The notes: generated by a model not told the origin, from the sequence alone. A stretch of DNA of 64,000 nucleotides from Paenarthrobacter nitroguajacolicus (GCF_007786235.1 NZ_VNFK01000011.1:62001-126000); one strand, 5' to 3'; positions 34,732 through 43,293 are shown, numbered from the stretch's first letter. Translations and numbers: made by a program.

Positions 34732-36240
34732 ATGGCGGCCACTGCCACGCGCCGTCGGCTCGGTGCCCGGGAAATGCTGGATCACCTGCTCGACGCCGGC
34801 ACGTTTGTTTCGTGGGACGCGCCCGTTCGCGGGGCGGTTGGCGGTGGTTCCGGCGACGCTGGGTACGCGGCCGACTTGGCCTCCGCCCGGGACAAGTCGG
34901 GCAGCGACGAATCTGTCCTGACGGGTGAGGGCCGAATAGGCAACCATCGCGTCGTCGTCGTGGTCTCCGATTTCGCTTTCCTTGCCGGATCGATTGGGCG
35001 CCATACCGCCCGAAGGCTGGTTGCCGCCGTCGAACGCGCCACGGACCTTGGCTTGCCGGTGGTCGCTATGCCGGCGTCCGGAGGGACGCGCATGCAGGAG
35101 GGAACGCCCGCCTTCCTGGCGATGGTGGACATCGTGGCCGCTGTACAGGCGCATCGAACCGCGGGGCTGCCGTACTTGGTGTACCTGCGGCATCCGACCA
35201 CTGGGGGCGTCATGGCGTCGTGGGGTTCGCTGGGGCACGTGACTGCTGCCGAGCCGGGTGCCCTCCTGGGGTTCCTTGGTCCGCGCGTCTATGAGGCACT
35301 CCATGGTGAAGCTTTCCCATCAGGCGTCCAAACCGCGGAGAACCTGTTCGACCATGGGTTGGTGGACGCCGTGGTTCCGCCCGAAGGGCTGGGGGATTAC
35401 TTCAGGCGGGTGCTGGAGTTGCTTCGGCCCGGGGACACTGTGGCGGATGTTGTGGTGCCGCCGGTCGCGCACGCCACGACCGGGGCAGCCGGGGGGACCG
35501 CCTGGGAGTCCGTCCTCCGTTCCCGGGACACCCTGCGGCCATCCACAGCCGAGCTCCTTCAGCAGGCCGCGGGCAATGTTGTGCTCCTGCGTGGCGCGGG
35601 TGACGGCACCAAGGACCACGGCATGCTGGTGGCCCTTGCCCGGTTCGGCGCCACCTCGTGCGTACTCGTGGGGCATCTACGGAACAATGCGATGGGACCG
35701 GCCTCACTGCGGGATGCCCGGCGCGGGATGCGTCTGGCCAACGAACTGCGGCTGCCGCTGGTCACTGTGATCGACACGCCGGGCGCCTCCCTGTCCCGGG
35801 AAGCCGAAGAAGGCGGGCTTGCCGCCGAGATCGCCCGCTCGTTGTACGACCTCCTCGGAGTGGGAACAGCTACGTTGTCAGTCCTGCTGGGGCAAGGGAC
35901 CGGGGGAGGGGCGCTGGCCCTCCTGCCGGCCGACCGGACCATCGCCGCAGGGAACGCCTGGCTCGCGCCGCTGCCACCGGAAGGTGCCAGCGCCATCGTC
36001 CACCGGACCACTGCGCATGCTGCGGCGCTCGCAGAAAGTCAGGGCATCACCGCCGAGGCACTCGCGGTCTGTGGCGTGGTGGACGTGGTGGTGGAGGAAA
36101 TCCCGGATGCGGCGGCCGCCCCGGTGGAATTCTGCCACCGCCTGGGTGGGGTGATCGCCGTCGAACTTCAAGGCCTGGCGCGGCGGGGTGCCCCCGGGCT
36201 TCACCAAAGGCGGGCCAAATACCGGGCGTTGGTTAGCTAA
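34732..36240 (+). CDS. Fused beta-alpha acyl-CoA carboxyltransferase (AccD-AccA-like)
   Basis: A 502-aa protein in one chain. The N-terminal half is AccD-like (SGGTRMQEGTPAFLAMV and GGVMASWGSLGHVTAAEPGA). The C-terminal half is AccA-like (VTVIDTPGASLSREAEEGGL and LLGQGTGGGALALLPADRT). The zinc-finger CxxC motifs of bacterial AccD are absent. No biotin carboxylase or biotin carrier gene is nearby, so it either uses partners encoded elsewhere or is a biotin-independent decarboxylase resembling the MdcD/MdcE pair. Coupling to a CoA-transferase favours an acyl-CoA substrate in a catabolic route. Confidence 0.88.
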   Translation: MAATATRRRLGAREMLDHLLDAGTFVSWDAPVRGAVGGGSGDAGYAADLASARDKSGSDESVLTGEGRIGNHRVVVVVSDFAFLAGSIGRHTARRLVAAVERATDLGLPVVAMPASGGTRMQEGTPAFLAMVDIVAAVQAHRTAGLPYLVYLRHPTTGGVMASWGSLGHVTAAEPGALLGFLGPRVYEALHGEAFPSGVQTAENLFDHGLVDAVVPPEGLGDYFRRVLELLRPGDTVADVVVPPVAHATTGAAGGTAWESVLRSRDTLRPSTAELLQQAAGNVVLLRGAGDGTKDHGMLVALARFGATSCVLVGHLRNNAMGPASLRDARRGMRLANELRLPLVTVIDTPGASLSREAEEGGLAAEIARSLYDLLGVGTATLSVLLGQGTGGGALALLPADRTIAAGNAWLAPLPPEGASAIVHRTTAHAAALAESQGITAEALAVCGVVDVVVEEIPDAAAAPVEFCHRLGGVIAVELQGLARRGAPGLHQRRAKYRALVS

Positions 36241-36250
36241 GTTGCGGGAG

Positions 36251-36833
36251 TTATTGCCGTCTGGCCGGGGCGCCGGTCAATAAGTCATGCACTCGTGCCG
36301 GAACCAGTTTCCGCAGGAAATCCAAGCGTTCCGGTGCTTGGGAAGTTGAAGCCGCGGACCCCGTGCCACAAAACCAAAACGGCGGTCTGTCGCGCGTCCT
36401 CATCGTCCATGCCCGAGACACACCCTCCCGAACCAAGTGTTCCAGGGTGATGAATCCCAGTCGGATCTGCCCGCCGATAGTGTGGCCCGTGTGGTTGCTG
36501 GGTGCACACAGCGGCAAGGTGGTAGCTGCGTCGCAGAGCGGGGCGAGGCGCAACTCGCCGCCATTGACGCTTTTTTGGGGGGAAGCCCTCCTGGCCGTCT
36601 CACGTGAGGTACCGAAAGACACCCCATCCTGGCGTCCTCACCACACAACCATGCCGATGGCTGGCGCTGAACGTGGGCCGTCGTTTGGCCGATGAAGACT
36701 GAAATACTGCGGGGGCACCGCACGCAATACAACTCAAGGTGCCTCGCAGCTGACACTGGAAGTCCACCGCCTGGCGGTCAAACTCGTCAGCTTCCCATTC
36801 CCGGCCATCAAGGTGGCTCTTTGCCCATCTCAT
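36251..36833 (-). pseudogene. Probable decayed gene with a frameshift (Cys-rich hypothetical protein)
   Basis: This covers most of the 674-nt stretch between the carboxyltransferase and the aldehyde dehydrogenase. One minus-strand frame (36,833-36,600) encodes MRWAKSHLDGREWEADEF, then CIACGAPAVFQ and RRPTFSASHRHGC, a pattern of Cys pairs and basic residues that looks like a real protein. It stops at 36,600. A second frame (36,622-36,251) carries on with protein-like sequence (IGGQIRLGFITLEHLV). The two would be one protein if a single indel near 36,610 were repaired. No family could be assigned. The flanks show no start signal for another gene. Confidence 0.4.
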
Positions 36834-36914
36834 CCCGGTTGACCTGCTGCGCTACGGCCCGACGTCGACTCAACGGTGCATCCGCGGACCGCAGCTGCAG
36901 CTTTGGTGCCGCGC

Positions 36915-38393
36915 CTAAGCCCCAGCTGGAACTGCAATGCCGATGTACTGGGTGGAGAGGTATTCCTCGATGCCTTCGGCTCCGCCTTCACGGCCCAGGC
37001 CGGATTGCTTCACTCCACCGAAGGGAGCCGCTGCATTGGAGATGACGCCCGCGTTCAAGCCCAGCATGCCCGTCTCAAGTTTCTCTCCCATCCTCAGCCC
37101 GCGATCCAGGTCCTTGGTAAAGACGTAGGCTGCAAGCCCGTACTCGGTGTTGTTTGCCAACCTGACCGCTTCCTCCTCGGTGGAGAAGGTGACGATTGGC
37201 GCGACGGGGCCGAATATTTCCTCGGAGAGAATGGGTGATCCCTCGGTAACTCCCGCGAGGATAGTTGGCGCGTAGAAGTATCCCGGCCCGTCCACGGTGG
37301 TCCCGCCCGTGACGACCGTTGCGCCAGCGGATACTGCATCCGTCACCAGTGCGTGGACTTTGTCCCTGCTCTTGGCATCGATCAGCGGCCCCACAGTGGA
37401 GCCCGGTTCCGTTCCGCGCGCGGTGGTCATCGACGCCATGCGGGCCGCGAACTTTTCCGTAAATTCATCAGCCACCGAATCTTGGACGATGAACCGGTTG
37501 GCCGCAGTGCACGCTTCGCCCATGTTGCGCAGCTTCGCCAGCATGGCCCCTTCAACAGCGGCATCGATGTCCGCATCGTCGAAGACGACGAACGGTGCAT
37601 TCCCACCCAACTCCATCGATGTGCGCAGCACCGTCTCAGCGGCATCTGACAGCAGTCGCCTGCCGACCTCGGTTGAACCGGTGAAGGAGAGCTTCCGGAG
37701 CCGGGAGTCCTTGATCAGCGGTCCGGTGGTGGCGCCCGCCCTGGTGGATGGGACGACGTTGAGGACGCCGGCGGGGAGGCCGGCCTCCTGCATGACCTGC
37801 GCGAAAAGCTGGGATGTCAGAGGAGTCAACCTCGCGGGCTTGAGCACCATGGTGCATCCGGCGGCCACGGCGGGAGCGATCTTCCTGGTGGCCATTGCCA
37901 GGGGGAAGTTCCACGGTGTTATCAGGAGGCAGGGACCTACCGGCTTCTTTTGAACCAAAAGCCGGGACTTCCCGTCGGGAGAGACCGAGTAGCGGCCCGA
38001 CGCACGGACGGCTTCTTCCGAAAACCAGCGGAGGAATTCGGCCCCATAGGCCACTTCGCCCCTGGCCTCGGCCAGCGGCTTGCCCATTTCAAGGGTCATC
38101 AGCAGGGCAAAGTCTTCTGCCCGCGCCGTGACCAATTCGAAGGCGCGGCGCAGGATCTCACCGCGTTCCCTGGGCGCAACGGCCGCCCATGAAGCCTGGG
38201 CAGCCGCTGCGGCGTCAAGTGCGGCCAGACTGTCCTCAGGCCCAGCGTCCGCGATGCTCACCAGGACCTTGCCGGTGGCGGGATCTTCGACGTCGAACGT
38301 GGCACCTGAGGTGGCGGCGCGCCAGTCGCCGCCAATCAACAAGCCAGTAGGTACGGAGGCGAGCAGCTCGCTCTCGCGCGAAGCAGTGGTCAT
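36915..38393 (-). CDS. Aldehyde dehydrogenase, succinate-semialdehyde dehydrogenase-like
   Basis: A 492-aa NAD(P)-dependent enzyme oxidising an aldehyde to the acid. Signatures: ITPWNFPLAMATRKIAPAVA, FTGSTEVGRRLL, the catalytic Glu in MELGGNAPFVV and the catalytic Cys in GEACTAANRF (about 285-295). AGGAG precedes the ATG by 6 nt. GabD-like proteins often have broad use (succinate semialdehyde, glycolaldehyde and others). It is divergent from the first IclR gene, and their 148-nt shared promoter carries the IclR-type dyad, so its expression is probably tied to the transketolase operon. Confidence 0.93.
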   Translation of the reverse strand: MTTASRESELLASVPTGLLIGGDWRAATSGATFDVEDPATGKVLVSIADAGPEDSLAALDAAAAAQASWAAVAPRERGEILRRAFELVTARAEDFALLMTLEMGKPLAEARGEVAYGAEFLRWFSEEAVRASGRYSVSPDGKSRLLVQKKPVGPCLLITPWNFPLAMATRKIAPAVAAGCTMVLKPARLTPLTSQLFAQVMQEAGLPAGVLNVVPSTRAGATTGPLIKDSRLRKLSFTGSTEVGRRLLSDAAETVLRTSMELGGNAPFVVFDDADIDAAVEGAMLAKLRNMGEACTAANRFIVQDSVADEFTEKFAARMASMTTARGTEPGSTVGPLIDAKSRDKVHALVTDAVSAGATVVTGGTTVDGPGYFYAPTILAGVTEGSPILSEEIFGPVAPIVTFSTEEEAVRLANNTEYGLAAYVFTKDLDRGLRMGEKLETGMLGLNAGVISNAAAPFGGVKQSGLGREGGAEGIEEYLSTQYIGIAVPAGA

Positions 38394-38429
38394 CTTTGTT
38401 CTCCTTGCTGGGTGGTGTGATTCTGATTA

Positions 38430-38457
38430 TATCGCCTTGCGGACATATTGTCTGCAC
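38430..38457. promoter_or_regulatory. IclR-type operator, copy 1 (aldH/iclR promoter)
   Basis: TATCGCCTTGCGGACA followed by TATTGTCTGCAC. The core dyad is GCGGACA-TAT-TGTCTGC (38,439-38,455). The first 24 nt match the copy at 40,272-40,295 (opposite orientation) at 22 of 24 positions, and 21 of 28 match the copy at 56,561. Confidence 0.75.
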
Positions 38458-38541
38458 TGCGAGAAGTTCTCTGCTTGCTTGCGGCTGGAGCGCCCCGTAT
38501 CGTCAATGTCCAAGGGTTGTCCGCGAGGTGAGAGAAACAAA

Positions 38542-39372
38542 ATGACTGACACTGGTGAGGCCTCCGTCGGTGGCATGGGCCTGGTCACCAAGTCGGTGGC
38601 TGTTCTTCAGGCGCTGGCCGCTTCCGGGGAGCTCACTGTGGGGCAGTTGTCCGACGCCACGGGCGAACCGGTCAGTTCCCTGTACCGCTTGCTGTCCTCC
38701 TTGGATGCCATTGGGTGGGTGGAGCAAGGCAGCAAGCGCGGCAAGTTCCGCCTTGGCCTGGACTTCCTCTGGCTGGGGGCCCGGCTGGAAGCTCAATTGG
38801 ATGTCCGACGCCTGGCCCTGCCGGAACTCACGCGCCTGCATGAGGCCACCGGGGAGACCGTCTTCCTCTGTATTCGCCGCGGAATGTCTGCCGTGTGCAT
38901 AGAGAGAATCGACGGACGCGACGTCCAGATCCATAGCCTTCGTCTGGGGGAGTCGTTGCCACTTGGCGAGGGTGTTGCCCCGCGGGCCATTCTGGCTTTT
39001 GAAAGCCCCGACTTCGTGGCCCGATACCTTCGCGACGCCGCCTCCCGGGCCCCCGTCAGCGCGATCGCGCCGGATCGGGAGCAACTGGTGCGGCTCCTCG
39101 ATGAAACCGCCGCAAGCGGTGTGGCGGTGGCCGAAGCAGATTGGGTTGACGGCATCGGTGGCGTTGGTGCCCCGATCTTCGACCACAAGGGGCACGTCGT
39201 GGCTGCGCTGTCGATCAGCGGACTTTCCGGTCGTCTGTTCTCCGGGGATATTGACGTGGTGGCCCTGGTGACCCAGGCGGCGCGCGCAGTGAGCCTGAAG
39301 CTGGGCTCAGAGTCATTCACAGGAAGGGTGAACCGTGGCCAAGCCAATTCAGCTGCTAGCCAAGAGCAGTAA
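38542..39372 (+). CDS. IclR-family transcriptional regulator (first of two)
   Basis: A 276-aa protein. The winged-helix N-terminal domain (about 10-70) includes LVTKSVAVLQALAASGELTV and SLYRLLSSLDAIGWVEQGS. The effector-binding domain follows (about 80-265) with LTRLHEATGETVFLCIRRG and VAALSISGLSGRLF near the end. I chose the ATG at 38542 (MTDTGEAS); the frame extends far upstream, but only over the aldH coding region. Its 3' end overlaps the next iclR gene by 38 nt. It is divergent from aldH with a dyad between them, the classic layout of a local IclR regulator. Confidence 0.92.
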   Translation: MTDTGEASVGGMGLVTKSVAVLQALAASGELTVGQLSDATGEPVSSLYRLLSSLDAIGWVEQGSKRGKFRLGLDFLWLGARLEAQLDVRRLALPELTRLHEATGETVFLCIRRGMSAVCIERIDGRDVQIHSLRLGESLPLGEGVAPRAILAFESPDFVARYLRDAASRAPVSAIAPDREQLVRLLDETAASGVAVAEADWVDGIGGVGAPIFDHKGHVVAALSISGLSGRLFSGDIDVVALVTQAARAVSLKLGSESFTGRVNRGQANSAASQEQ

Positions 39373-40081
39373 GCTGCTGCATTCTCTCGCAGACGGGGGA
39401 GCCTTGCCCATCAGCGAGTTGGCTGAGGAGCTCGATATGCCGCGGCCCAGCGTCTACCGGCTCACCGATGCGTTGAGGCTGGTCGGCCTCACCTCAACTG
39501 CAGAGGATGGGCGCATCCAACTCGGCGTGGAAGTACTGCACCTGGCGCGTGCGGTCCTGGACACCCTCCCTGAAGCCAGGGCGGCACAAGGCGAACTTCA
39601 GCGACTTAATCGCGTCACCGGCCAGACGGTATATCTCTGCGCTCCACGGGAAAACACTGTGGCATGCCTGGATTGGGTGAGGGGAACCCGCGTCTCTCTG
39701 CTGGCCCTCAGCCCCGGAGGTACGCTCCCGGTAAATGCAGGGGCAACTAGCCGGGCAGTTTTGGCGTATTCTCCGGGCCTCCTTGAGGGATTGTCCGGTC
39801 TCAGCCTTGAGAAGTTGACGCCGAATACGCTGACCTCGCTTGAGGGTCTGGAGCGCGACGGCAAGGAGATTCGCCAGCGCGGTTACAGTGTGTCGCGCGA
39901 GGACGTGACCGCGGGAGTATCGGCCCTGGGCGCTCCGGTCTTCGGCCCGGACGGCAAGGTCAGTTGCGCCATATCGCTGGCTGGGCTGACTGACGACATT
40001 CTTGGGAACGAGTCTGAGTATGCTTCTGAGCTTTTGACGTCTGCTGGCAAGATCCAGGAAGTGCTCAAAGCCAGTCGGTGA
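39335..40081 (+). CDS. IclR-family transcriptional regulator (second of two)
   Basis: A 248-aa protein from a GTG at 39335 preceded by AGGAAGG. HTH region: LAKSSKLLHSLADGGALPIS and MPRPSVYRLTDALRLVGL. Effector domain: LNRVTGQTVYLCAPRENTVA and VSCAISLAGLTDDIL. The gene overlaps the previous iclR by 38 nt in another frame, so the two are translationally linked. Two different IclR paralogues in one operon may form heteromers or read two ligands. The gene ends before a terminator at 40,162. Confidence 0.92.
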   Translation: MAKPIQLLAKSSKLLHSLADGGALPISELAEELDMPRPSVYRLTDALRLVGLTSTAEDGRIQLGVEVLHLARAVLDTLPEARAAQGELQRLNRVTGQTVYLCAPRENTVACLDWVRGTRVSLLALSPGGTLPVNAGATSRAVLAYSPGLLEGLSGLSLEKLTPNTLTSLEGLERDGKEIRQRGYSVSREDVTAGVSALGAPVFGPDGKVSCAISLAGLTDDILGNESEYASELLTSAGKIQEVLKASR

Positions 40082-40161
40082 CACCCGGCCGGGACGGACC
40101 AGGCCGACTCCGGCCGCTGACGCCCGGCCGTTGCCCGACCCTTCACCGCCACCCTATTTCC

Positions 40162-40187
40162 AGCCCCCGCAAGGGGGCTCTTTTGTT
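40162..40187 (+). terminator. Intrinsic terminator after the iclR pair
   Basis: AGCCCCC-GCAA-GGGGGCT forms a 7-bp stem followed by CTTTTGTTG, a canonical U-rich tail. Confidence 0.82.
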
Positions 40188-40269
40188 GTGCCCTTTGTGG
40201 CGCCACGGCAGGGAGGGGCGCCGCCGTCGGGAGTCCGGGTTTCCTGCATCAACATTTAATTCTCATATC

Positions 40270-40295
40270 ATAGACAAACTGTCCGCAAGGCGATA
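40270..40295. promoter_or_regulatory. IclR-type operator, copy 2 (transketolase operon promoter)
   Basis: ATAGACA-AAC-TGTCCGC (40,270-40,286) followed by AAGGCGATA. Read on the minus strand it is TATCGCCTTGCGGACA, identical over 16 nt to the copy at 38,430. It lies 35-60 nt upstream of the transketolase start, a position compatible with repression or activation. Confidence 0.75.
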
Positions 40296-40329
40296 CATTT
40301 GACGTAACTTCGTTGAGAGAGGTTTACCC

Positions 40330-41217
40330 ATGAATACGAAAACTGAGGTCCTCACCGACCTGGAGATGAGCAGCATCATCCAAGAAGCCCGGTGGCGCGT
40401 CATCGACACTGTGGCCGCCAGCAAGGCCGGCCACATCGGCGGTCCCATGTCTGCCATGGACGTGCTTGTCTCCCTCTACTTCAAGCACATGCGCATTGAT
40501 CCGAATAACCCGCGCAATCCCGAAAGGGACCGGTTCATCCTGTCCAAGGGTCACTGCGCAATTGGCCTCTACACCGTCCTGGCACTCAGGGGATACTTTC
40601 CCGTTGAGGAGCTGGCAACCTTTGACCACGGAAACTCCCGCCTCCAAGGGCACCCGGATATGCTCCTGACCCCTGGAGTGGACGCGTCAACAGGGTCGCT
40701 GGGTCAAGGTTTGTCCAGCGGCGCCGGCATGGCGCTCGGCGCCAAGAAGCTGGGAAAGGACTTCCACACCTGGGTCATGTTGGGCGACGGTGAACTCGGA
40801 GAAGGCATGGTGTGGGAAACAGTCCTATCAGCACCACGCTTTGGACTGGATAACCTGACGGCGATCGTGGACGTCAATGGCCTGCAGCAGTATGGCTGGC
40901 CGGCGGGGCCGCGGGACCGGTTCGACCGCAGCGAGCCCGTGGGCCACGTGGACCTGGAAGCCGTGTTCACCGGATTTGGATGGAACACCATCAGCATCAA
41001 TGGGCACGATCTCAAAGAGATCTCGGACGCCCTCACCTTTGCGCAGTCTTTCCGCGGAGTCTCCGGAAAACCGACAGCGATCATTTCGAACACCACCAAG
41101 GGGTTCGGAGTCTCATTTACCAGTGGCACGTACAAGTGGCATAACGGCATCGCCACAGAGGAACAATTGCGGACCGCCCGGGAAGAACTCGGCCAGAAGA
41201 TGGAGTCAGTCAAGTGA
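40330..41217 (+). CDS. Transketolase, N-terminal (thiamine diphosphate) subunit
   Basis: A 295-aa subunit of a split transketolase that transfers two-carbon ketol units between sugars. It has GHIGGPMSAMDVLVSLYF (about 36-55), SKGHCAIGLYTVLA, STGSLGQGLSSGAGMALG and the ThDP/metal motif GDGELGEGMVWE (about 150-165) with DVNGLQQYGW. A good ribosome site (GAGAGAGG) precedes the ATG. It is joined to the C-terminal subunit by a GTGA overlap. The full-length housekeeping transketolase is normally one chain, so this is a second, pathway-specific enzyme. Confidence 0.95.
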   Translation: MNTKTEVLTDLEMSSIIQEARWRVIDTVAASKAGHIGGPMSAMDVLVSLYFKHMRIDPNNPRNPERDRFILSKGHCAIGLYTVLALRGYFPVEELATFDHGNSRLQGHPDMLLTPGVDASTGSLGQGLSSGAGMALGAKKLGKDFHTWVMLGDGELGEGMVWETVLSAPRFGLDNLTAIVDVNGLQQYGWPAGPRDRFDRSEPVGHVDLEAVFTGFGWNTISINGHDLKEISDALTFAQSFRGVSGKPTAIISNTTKGFGVSFTSGTYKWHNGIATEEQLRTAREELGQKMESVK

Positions 41218-42155
41218 GCACCAAAGCACAACGCCAGGTTTGGGGAGAGACGCTTTCAGAACTGTCTGAACTGGATGAGCGCATCCTGGTCCTGGACGGG
41301 GACCTTGCGACGTCCACACGCGCGGACATCATTGCAGAGTCCCATCCGGAAAAGTTCATCCAGGTTGGCATCGCAGAGCAAAACATCGTCGGCATGGCCT
41401 TCGGCCTCAGTACCCTTGGGTACCGGCCATGGCTGTCATCGTTCGGGGTCTTCTTCACCAACCGGGCACTGGACCAGGTCAGGATGCTGGTGTCCCAGAC
41501 CAAGGCCCCAGTCCGCATCGCAGCGGCCTACTCCGGGTTGCTCAACGGCTCGAGCGGCAAGACACACCAGGACATCGAAGATTTCGCCATCATGCGGGCC
41601 ATGCCCAACATGACGGTCATCGCCCCAGCCGACGCCACCGAGGCGCGCGCCGCCATCAAGTGGGTGGCGGACTACGACGGCCCCGTCTACATTCGTTTCG
41701 CCCGCGACGCCGTCCAGGACGTATTTGACGAAGACTACGTGTTCGCGCCGCACAAGCCCGTGGTCCTGCGCCACGGAACCGATCTCACGGTCGTCTCAAC
41801 CGGGGTGCAGACCTCCAGGGTTGCGCAGGCGCTCGATTCCCTTGAGCAAGAAGGAATCACGGCAAAACACATCCACGTTCCGATGCTGAAGCCCTTGGAC
41901 GATCAGGAACTCCTGCAGGAGCTCCGCTCTGCGCCCTTGATTGTCACCGTGGAAGAGCACAGCGTTCTCGGAGGACTCGGGGGCCTGGTCTGTGAGCTGA
42001 CCGCAGGATCCGAAGAGCCTGCACGAGTCACCAGGCTCGGGCTTGCCGATCATTGGTCCGAATCCGCGCCGAACGAGTTCCTTTTGGACAAATACGGACT
42101 GTCACCTGCCAAAGTTGCGGAGCACATCAAGGCAACCCTGAAGTCGCGGAAGTGA
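41214..42155 (+). CDS. Transketolase, C-terminal subunit
   Basis: A 313-aa partner carrying the pyrimidine-binding and C-terminal domains. Motifs: DGDLATSTRADII, FIQVGIAEQNIVGMAFGLS (catalytic Glu in GIAEQN), SSGKTHQDIEDFAIMRAMPN and VEEHSVLGGLGGLVCEL. It starts at a GTG overlapping the N-subunit stop (GTGA). It is followed without gap by the PfkB kinase ATG. Together with the N-subunit it forms one alpha2beta2 enzyme. Confidence 0.95.
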   Translation: MSTKAQRQVWGETLSELSELDERILVLDGDLATSTRADIIAESHPEKFIQVGIAEQNIVGMAFGLSTLGYRPWLSSFGVFFTNRALDQVRMLVSQTKAPVRIAAAYSGLLNGSSGKTHQDIEDFAIMRAMPNMTVIAPADATEARAAIKWVADYDGPVYIRFARDAVQDVFDEDYVFAPHKPVVLRHGTDLTVVSTGVQTSRVAQALDSLEQEGITAKHIHVPMLKPLDDQELLQELRSAPLIVTVEEHSVLGGLGGLVCELTAGSEEPARVTRLGLADHWSESAPNEFLLDKYGLSPAKVAEHIKATLKSRK

Positions 42156-43220
42156 ATGACCTCCATTATGTCCAAGCCACTCCAGACTTTGAGCCCCCTT
42201 AAGGCCGTGCAGCAACGCGTGCCCGCCGGCCTTTCACGCATTGTCACCCTCACCCCAGCCCCGGCCATTGACAGGGTCTACTTCCTGGACCGCATGGTAG
42301 AGGGGCACGTCAACAGGGCAACCAGGGTTGAAACGTACCTGGCAGGCAAAGGCATCAACGTTGCACGTGCCCTGAGCCTCGCTGGAAACGTCGCCATCGC
42401 TGTGGTGCCCATCAACGACGAGGACCTCGAGCTGGCCGAAGGCAGCGAGAGCGTACGCAACAAGGTGTTCAAGACCGTGGGAGTCACTGCAGCCACCAGG
42501 GTCAACGCAATCATCGTGGACACGGACGGCGCCACCACAAACTTCAACGAGAATGCAGCACCGCTGACTGCGGAGAAATGGCAACAGCTCTGCGACGCGA
42601 CGCTCGATGAAGTCAAAAGGGTCCAGGCAGACTGGTTGGTCCTGGGCGGTTCGCTTCCGGTGGACAGCAGCACCGGCCGCGAAGTCGATCCTGGCAGGCT
42701 CTTCCGTGCTGCACATCAGCAAGGAGTCTCAACGTGCCTGGATACCTCTGGAGAAACCCTTAAAGCTTGGGCCTCATCAGCAACGCCCGTGGACCTGGTC
42801 AAGCCCAACAGGGAAGAGCTGGCTGAGATCACTGGGACGGCGCTACGGACCATGAGGGATGTGGTGTTCGCCGCCAACGTGCTCCGGCAAAGGGGGATCA
42901 GGACCGTCTTGGCCAGCCTGGGAAGCGACGGGCTGGTGGCGGTCAACGAGCATGGTGTTCTCTGGGCAAGGGGCCCTTCAGCCAGGGTCCTCAACACCAC
43001 GGGAGCCGGAGACGCCGCACTTGCGGGCTACCTCAGCGCACTGCCGCACTCATCAGCGGCCCCGTACTCAACGGAAGTGGTCTGCGAGGCCCTTGCCCGC
43101 GCCGTCGCCTGGGGTGCGCTCGCCGTGCAGGAAGCCACTACCATCCTTCCGCGGGTCGTCTTCTCACCGGCAGGCATCTCAGTGTCCGCGCCGGACCCGG
43201 ACTACGTACTTTCCCGGTAA
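42156..43220 (+). CDS. PfkB-family sugar kinase, 1-phosphofructokinase (FruK)-like
   Basis: A 354-aa ATP-dependent kinase starting right after the transketolase stop; a second ATG lies at 42168. Family signatures: TLTPAPAIDRVYFLDR, the glycine motif LAGKGINVARALSLAG, LVLGGSLPVD and the catalytic TTGAGDAALAGYLS (Asp base). It is most like FruK/LacC. The conserved Asn of the FruK LNPxxD motif is replaced (PAPAID), which may point to an altered substrate. In operon with the transketolase, it probably phosphorylates a ketose or ketose phosphate that the transketolase then cleaves. Confidence 0.9.
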   Translation: MTSIMSKPLQTLSPLKAVQQRVPAGLSRIVTLTPAPAIDRVYFLDRMVEGHVNRATRVETYLAGKGINVARALSLAGNVAIAVVPINDEDLELAEGSESVRNKVFKTVGVTAATRVNAIIVDTDGATTNFNENAAPLTAEKWQQLCDATLDEVKRVQADWLVLGGSLPVDSSTGREVDPGRLFRAAHQQGVSTCLDTSGETLKAWASSATPVDLVKPNREELAEITGTALRTMRDVVFAANVLRQRGIRTVLASLGSDGLVAVNEHGVLWARGPSARVLNTTGAGDAALAGYLSALPHSSAAPYSTEVVCEALARAVAWGALAVQEATTILPRVVFSPAGISVSAPDPDYVLSR

Positions 43221-43237
43221 CTTATCGCCCACGATCT

Positions 43238-43273
43238 GCCAGGGCCCGTGTCTCGCAACGTCCGGGCCCTGGC
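43238..43273. terminator. Hairpin between the convergent kinase and PRISE genes
   Basis: GCCAGGGCCCG (43,238-43,248) pairs perfectly with CGGGCCCTGGC (43,263-43,273) around a 14-nt loop, between two converging 3' ends. The tail CTTTCCCTTG is only mildly U-rich. Confidence 0.72.
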
Positions 43274-43293
43274 TTTCCCTTGCCCGCGGACGT

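Noticed and set aside
36363-36695. Plus-strand open frame between the carboxyltransferase and aldH
   Set aside because: No ribosome site, no protein-like pattern; the minus strand shows a better (decayed) reading.
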